From positions 790,811 to 854,810 of the forward strand of contig NC_023758.2 in assembly GCF_000499845.2 (NCBI RefSeq): a stretch of DNA of 64,000 nucleotides, given 5' to 3'. The DNA is from Phaseolus vulgaris. Taxonomy: Eukaryota > Streptophyta > Magnoliopsida > Fabales > Fabaceae. Shown in pieces: positions 58,077-64,000 of the stretch (the stretch's first letter is position 1; each line of letters begins with the position of its first letter). A model generated the notes under the pieces. That model did not search any database. It saw only the letters and a list, made by a program, of their open reading frames with translations, and was not told where the DNA came from. The position numbers and the translations under genes were made by a program.

Positions 58077-60274
58077 ATCAATACTTTTTATTTATGTATT
58101 TTTTCACAATCAAATAGTTAAAAGTAAATTTCTTGATAATAAAATAATTAAAAAATAAAAAATATTTATAATTTAATTTTATATTTTTTATTATTATTTA
58201 TGAAATTAAAATTGATTGCAAAACTAAATATTATTTAAATATAAATTTGCAATGTAATTTATTTAAATTTATTTTTTAAAAAGACTAGTTTTATTATACT
58301 AACATTTTATTATATGATTTTATTCTGATTGTATTTTAACATTAAAATTTTACTTTAGTTTATATGTTGAAGAATTATTTTTAAAAGATATTATTGAATA
58401 TGCATAGCTAATAAAAAACATAAAAGAAGAATAGATTATTTTTTTTAGGAGGTGTATTTGTTTAGAAGAGTGGATATGAGAAAGAGGAAAAGGATAGAAA
58501 TAAGGAGAAACTTTTGTATTAAGGAAAATAAAATAAAAAGTGAAAAAGAATATAAAGTTGGTGAGTGAAATTGATAAAAAAAGTAAAAATAATTGTACAA
58601 TTTTATCCTCATGATCAAAATTACTTTAAAATAATATAAAATGAGAGTTTGTGAATAATTTTATTGATGATATATAAAAAATAATTATTTATTTGATAAT
58701 TTGTAAGATTATTGTTCTTATATTTAGAATGAACCATAATAAATTATTACACATTAATTACATTTGGTTGAAGTATTATTCTCATTACAATTCCTGAACT
58801 TAACTACAAAAAATAAGAATTATCTAATATGATTTTTATTTTTTATTTTTTAATATGCATGTAAAAATGCAAAATATTTTTTTATAAATGAAATAAAATT
58901 TAAATAAAAATAATTATAATATAATTTTTTTGACTAAACTATCTTTGATATTATAAATTATTTCTCATTAAATATTATTTTATAGTATTATTATAGTTAT
59001 TTTATAATTTTATTAATTTTTAAATTTATTATTACGTTATTAATATTTTAAATTTTATTATCATTATTATTTATAAGCATTTATTTTTATAAAAAAATTA
59101 ATTTAATTATTTTGAATCATAATATTAATTTTGAAAGCTTGAATTCCATAGTCTTATTCTTAGAAGACATTTCAAAGTATTAACGTAATCGATTAATCAA
59201 TTAGTCTATGTTATATATAAAATATAAGATAATTTATTATATTATATTTATAACGATAATTGATTATGGGAATATTGTTTTTCTTTTTACTTCATGCGTA
59301 TTTCAATTATTAATTTTTATTTAAATTTTTTATGAAACCACCACATACAAATAATATTTTTTTGGGCACTAGTAGTTTTACTGTGGGAACTAAGGTAATT
59401 TTGTCTTTTAACACTGTGATACCTTTGTAAGAAACATGGTACCTTCCTTTTTCCATAATTTAGGGCTTTCATTTTTCTGTAATTAAGTTCATTCAATCTC
59501 TGATACCATTCTCACTTTTCCATTGTACATTAATAATTGGGAACCAATCTGAATCCTTACAATGCATCTCATAGAACAGATCCCCCAATTTAAGTTGTTT
59601 AGGCTGTTCCCACTGCCCTACGCCGTTTGATATAATAATATTTATTGAATGGTTTGGATCCATGTTTGTAATCTTCAGATACTGATAAAAGATTAAATAT
59701 TCTTTAATTAAAACACCTAAAAATATGCCTTTTATAATTTTTAATATATTGTTATATGATTTTCAATAAAAAAATCATTATGTAATCAGTGTCATAGCAA
59801 GATCCTAAAATAAACATGTTCAGTGTATTTGGGGGAGAGTAACGTGTTGAGAAATTCGAACCCTATAAAATTCACAGATGAAGGAAGACAACTAATTATC
59901 TATGGATGTTCTTGGGTTTTGGTTCACTTCATTTAATTTTCTCATTCACATTTGAAAATAAATTAATCCTCCAAAATGCCTTCTTCATTCTAATCAAGGA
60001 AAAAAATTAATTTAATAATAAACAGGTTTTAATCGAGAAATTTCCCCTTTTAAAAATCATATGATTGATACCATAAAAATCAAAGAAGTCATTAAAAATA
60101 GAAATTTAAATTAAGTAAAATGTATTTCAAGAATATTTTATTGAATGATGTGAAATTATTAAATTGTATTTATACTTTGAATTACTTACTATACATGTTT
60201 TTTTTAATCTTTTTTTACTTTGTGTTCAATTCTTAAGAGAGTTTATTTTCATTCAGTTGTGAATTTTGTTTAAC
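58077..60274. other. AT-rich intergenic DNA
   Basis: No gene or well-defined element was recognised. A primer-site-like string TCTCTGATACCATT occurs at 59498-59511 without an adjacent recognisable LTR. Confidence 0.4.
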
Positions 60275-60560
60275 GTTTTTTCCTGCACTTCCATACATTT
60301 TTTTTTCTATTCTTCTGTATTTTCTGTGAAAAAATTGTTTTATCTTTTTTGAATTGTAAAATTTAGAAGATGTTGTTTAGATTTATAAATACTTTTCAAA
60401 TTCTTTTAAAATAGATTGTATTCTGAATTATAGAATTTAATATATTTACAGATCATACAATTAGAAAATAAAAAAACAAACACCTTTATCTGAAGGATAG
60501 TTTTGAAATTAAAATAATTACAGACATGAAGAATAAACTGTGGAGGTGTAGGAAGAAAAC
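60275..60560. mobile_element. Foldback repeat element, copy 3
   Basis: The left arm is TTTTTTCCTGCACTTCCATA and the right arm CTGTGGAGGTGTAGGAAGAA. The interior has decayed ATAATT/AATCCAGA-like pieces. It is immediately followed by copy 4. Confidence 0.5.
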
Positions 60561-60640
60561 ACTATTTTGTTGTATTTAATGTTATGGTGTGAAGGCCTGT
60601 ATCGTAGCCCAACATTATTGTTCTCTGAATCCGTAACCTA

Positions 60641-61109
60641 CTTCTTCATGCACCTCTATACTTTTTTGTGCCGCCCCATAAATTTTTGTATTCTAAAAAT
60701 GTTTTTTTATAAAAATGTTAAAGTGTAGTTTATATTTTGGATTATACGATTCAGAAGTATTTTTCTAGATTCGTAATTAACTTCTGATTTATGTAATCCA
60801 ATTTTTTTTTTTTAGATTCGTGATTAACTTTCAAATTACATAATCCAGAATACCATTTTTTTAAAAATATATTTTGAATTACATAATTCAGAAACTATTT
60901 TCATATTCGAGATTAGTTTCTAGATTATGAAATCTAAAATATTTTTTTTAAATTACTTTTGGATTGGGTAAATCAGGAGAACAATTCTTTCAAATAATTT
61001 AATCCAGAATATAAAGAATGTGAGATTTTAAAAGTTAATTTATTTTTTTTACAAAACAAAATATTTTCAAATCTAGTATGGGTGTTCTCATGGAGGTAGG
61101 AAGAAGCAG
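60641..61109. mobile_element. Foldback repeat element, copy 4
   Basis: The left arm is CTTCTTCATGCACCTCTATA, then GTGCCGCCCCATA. The right arm is CATGGAGGTAGGAAGAAGCA. Several half-decayed palindromes of the TTCxGATTAxxTAATCCxGAA type lie between (for example near 60750, 60830 and 60885). Confidence 0.55.
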
Positions 61110-61777
61110 CCGAGTCCGTATAATAAAATCGTAAGGCCCAAGTCTGCTTTCCTAAGTTGTAGACACACTTTTTTAACATTCATCAAATGGCCTCTAACTT
61201 GGTGTTCGTCTGGACTCTATGTTTTGAAGTGGCAAAAATTTTAGATTCTATTTACTCGTGTTTTTATTTCTTGTTCTTATTATGAATTTTTTACTTACAA
61301 TTTTATTCCTTTTCCGTTTTAGAATATGTACACATACTATTTCAATCTTGATATTTTTAATTTAATTATTTAATTCATATTGTATACTCTAATGTGTATT
61401 TCTCTTATATAGGATGAGAGTCATATAATTTCATATCTTATCCATTGAAGCAGAATTTGTGTGAAGCTGAATTTTTAACAAGCAAGCCACGTTCTCAACT
61501 AATGTGCAATTGTCCCCATTATATCGCCTGAACCAAAAAGAAGGAAAAGTTTTTACTTACTCAAAATCAACTTTCTTTTCATGGTACCCTCTGTTACGGG
61601 AACTTGAATATACAGAATCAACTTTCCCCAACTTGTGAAACCAACCCCAAGCGAAAATAGTTCACAAAATTCGTCATTGAGAAAATATGTTGGGAATACA
61701 TGCGATTTCTGCGAATCGTAATTCACAAATTTTGCCAAGTAGAACCGTGGCGAAATCCATTTACATTATCATAAGTA
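61110..61777. other. Intergenic DNA
   Basis: A 61-codon minus-strand frame at 61553-61738 has normal composition but no known motif. Nothing else was recognised. Confidence 0.35.
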
Positions 61778-62014
61778 TGTTAGAAGGATAAAACAAAGTT
61801 GTTTTTTAATGTACCAGGAATTCATGCCTATTAGATTTAATAGTTGTATTTATTCTGTATAGAGCTAGGTTGCTATAAATTTTCTTTTTACCCCAATATT
61901 TAAGCATAGCTTTGTAATTTCTTTTATCCATTGAGGAATACATGTTTTGTTGTTTCTCTCTTTTTCTTCCATTTCTTCTATTTTTACATTGATAATATCA
62001 ATATGGTATCAAAA
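61778..62014 (+). mobile_element. Copia-like LTR with primer-binding site
   Basis: The candidate LTR starts TGTTAGAAGGATAAAAC and ends near ATAATATCA at 62000. It holds a TATAAATTTTC promoter-like stretch and CTTTTATCCATTGAGGAATA. TGGTATCAAAA at 62004-62014 matches the initiator tRNA-Met primer site of copia elements. No pol frame follows, so the element is a remnant. Confidence 0.55.
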
Positions 62015-63760
62015 TTTATCTTAATAAGATTTGTTGGATCTATTATTATTAAACTCTTACTGAACTGTCTACAAATATCTAATCTCACACCTGAGATGTC
62101 AATGCCTTAGAAAGAGAGGATCGAATTACACAAGGGATATAACTCATCTTACAAGTTGATTATATGAGGATAAATTAAGCTTAAATTCACTTCTAAATAA
62201 GAGAATTCAAGTAGAATTAGTTGGTGTAAACAAATTCAAATGTAATTCAAAATGTAAAGAATTGGGTCACAATCAAATATCCACAATTTTAATTAGATGT
62301 TTAGCATTGACTTTTCTCTTAGTTTTTATATTTAGTTTTCAATTACTCTATTTTTGGTATCCGATCATTGTTCATCTTGTATGGAATGATAATCCAAATT
62401 CGTTATTTCAATTAGTATATATCTTCAATTTGGTGAAATATTAACACTATCATTTTATTACATAGTTATAAATAGATATTCACACATGTCCATTAATTCT
62501 TAATTATAAGTAAGAATTTATAAATAAGTAAGATCATCAATTTATAAGCATAAAGATCTAGAAGCCCATTAATTTAAGATTTTGAGTTGAGAAATATTGT
62601 ATTTACCTTTTATATAAATCTTTTATTAATAAGATAACTTTAATTTATAGATTTTTTTTCTTGGGCAAATATTTCAGTAACTTGTTTTTGAGAGAACTTT
62701 TCTAAACATCAATTTAGTTTGATTGAACTAAGATAGTTTAAAATTAAATTTTTAAATAATTCCTAATGACTCCTCTTGTTCAGTCAAAGAAAATGGTGGT
62801 TCCCACTTCTTAAGACCGCACGTGCCAAAACTTTGTTAATTGATTGTTCCATTCAATGATTTTAATAATATTTGCAGTTCCACAAACACAAAGGCACAAA
62901 ATACAAGAGTATAATGTAAGGTGTTTTTTCCCCTCATTTTGGCTGAATTAGGAATCTCCACCACACTCCAGTAAACACGGTGAGCGTCAGAAGTTGTCTA
63001 AGTTCGTGTTAGTAAATGCAAATCCCATTTTCAGTCGCATTCACACGGCACATTCAATGACCACGTTTGTTAAACCAAACAAATTTTTATAAAGTTCCTC
63101 TAAACCAAGGAGAGAAATTTTCAATTTTTTTTTTCTTTCTTATGAAAGATTAATGTTCATACTACATTAGTTTATTTATATTCGAATATTTTTATACCTA
63201 ACAAGTTGGAAGGGGGATTTGAAATGAGCTCTCTATAAATAAGAAATGAATTAACTTAAAAGGGGGATTTGAAAAACAAAAGTAAATTAACCTTAAAAAA
63301 ACATAAAAGGATTGTTAAAGATCAATTTTTTCCTTGTGGATTTTAGAACTGATGTCAAGTGTTTTACAAGTTTTATCCTTGTTTGGAGGTTTACAATATG
63401 ATTTTGAAGTTTTTAAAAAAATATTTATCATAAGTATATATTCAAAAACTAAAATTAAAAATTACTACTAATTAATTAATGACCAATTAAATTTTAAATC
63501 ATTAATAATAAAGAATAATTTTTAATGAAAGGTATTGACTACATTTTGGTTAAATGATTTTTCTGACAAGATAGATAAAATAATTTTTATCTAATGAAGG
63601 GTAAAGAGTTTATATCCATGGAAACAATTAGACCTAATTTAGGATTGTGGTATATTTATAAGAGAAATCTCTTAAGATTTTTAGGTTAATGCACTAAGGA
63701 TTGGAAAAGAGTTTAGTTTCTTCGTATATGAAAAAAAAAACTTGAAGTATCGGTTAGATA
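62015..63760. other. AT-rich intergenic DNA
   Basis: No gene was recognised; the first part may be decayed internal sequence of the copia-like element. Confidence 0.35.
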
Positions 63761-63785
63761 TGATTACTAGTTTGGTCACTTGAGG

Positions 63786-63827
63786 ACTAACAAATGATAA
63801 GGGAGGACTAACAAATGATAAGGGTGT
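63786..63827. repeat. 21-bp tandem duplication
   Basis: GGACTAACAAATGATAAGGG occurs twice in a row, with a single base between copies. Confidence 0.9.
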
Positions 63828-64000
63828 ATGATCTCGTAGAGATGAGGTCGGTCGGAATCTGGGTAGGTTTCGAGTGGTCTTCCTTTAAGCTGTAATGATT
63901 CAACTTCCAAAGAATGAGATAGGGGGTTTCACCTGTAGAAGATATTTCGACGTTCAAGTCAGTAAAAACATACAATATAGTGAGTATAATATAAAATATG
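63828..64000 (-). mobile_element. Gypsy-type LTR fragment at the right edge
   Basis: On the minus strand ACTGACTTGAACGTCGAAAT followed by ATCTTCTACAGGTG matches the signature at 56797, in opposite orientation. The element continues past the window. Confidence 0.42.

Noticed and set aside
59498..59511. Possible retroelement primer site (inverse TGGTATCAGAGA)
   Set aside because: No LTR-like sequence or known family repeat lies next to it, so a chance match is likely.
61553..61738. 61-codon minus-strand frame
   Set aside because: Composition is normal, but there is no motif, no exon partner and no promoter signal; too short to call a gene.
1..64000. tRNA and rRNA genes
   Set aside because: A read-through by eye for tRNA B-box-like and rRNA motifs on both strands gave no convincing cloverleaf or rRNA segment; a tRNAscan run would settle it.

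Overview
This window looks like nuclear DNA from a flowering plant. Four genes contain spliceosomal GT-AG introns and their coding parts are GC-richer than the very AT-rich surroundings, and most of the rest is transposon debris. A legume of the bean/cowpea/soybean group is my best guess (inference from the style of the genes and repeats; no database was searched).

Genes. (1) At the left edge, on the minus strand, are the first two exons of a plastid-targeted CPBP (CAAX-protease-like) membrane protein resembling BCM1 and the soybean G (stay-green) protein; the rest lies outside the window. (2) At 16059-19222 (+) and (3) at 27263-28916 (+) are two four-exon bHLH transcription factors of plant subgroup IVa (NAI1/bHLH18/bHLH25/TSAR-like). 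Their exon structures match and they lie 8 kb apart, so they are probably an old local duplicate pair. (4) At 45577-49222 (+) is a complete two-exon CLAVATA1-like LRR receptor kinase of the BAM1/BAM2 type (1005 residues). The proteins act in different processes (chlorophyll metabolism in plastids, jasmonate-type transcription control, CLE peptide perception); nothing suggests a pathway cluster.

Repeats. The gaps hold many mobile-element remnants, several with ends I could define: three copies of one CACTA-type MITE, each with a 3-bp target duplication (1772-2115, 18115-18430, 57668-58073); a 2-kb non-autonomous CACTA element with a GC-rich interior (40361-42335); a hAT-type MITE with an 8-bp target duplication (52882-53375) and two damaged relatives; LTR fragments with initiator-tRNA-Met primer sites (26356-26487, 38191-38319) and related solo fragments; a copia-like LTR with primer site (61778-62014); two LINE 3' remnants; a plant-mobile-domain pseudogene; and a foldback family whose best copy contains six regularly placed palindromes (5804-6200). 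There are also minisatellites, including two 28-bp arrays far apart.

I saw no rRNA, tRNA or CRISPR array. I found no convincing new multi-gene system. The most unusual items are the palindrome array and its foldback family, the pair of 28-bp minisatellites, the GC-rich cargo of the CACTA element, and the altered first helix of one bHLH protein.
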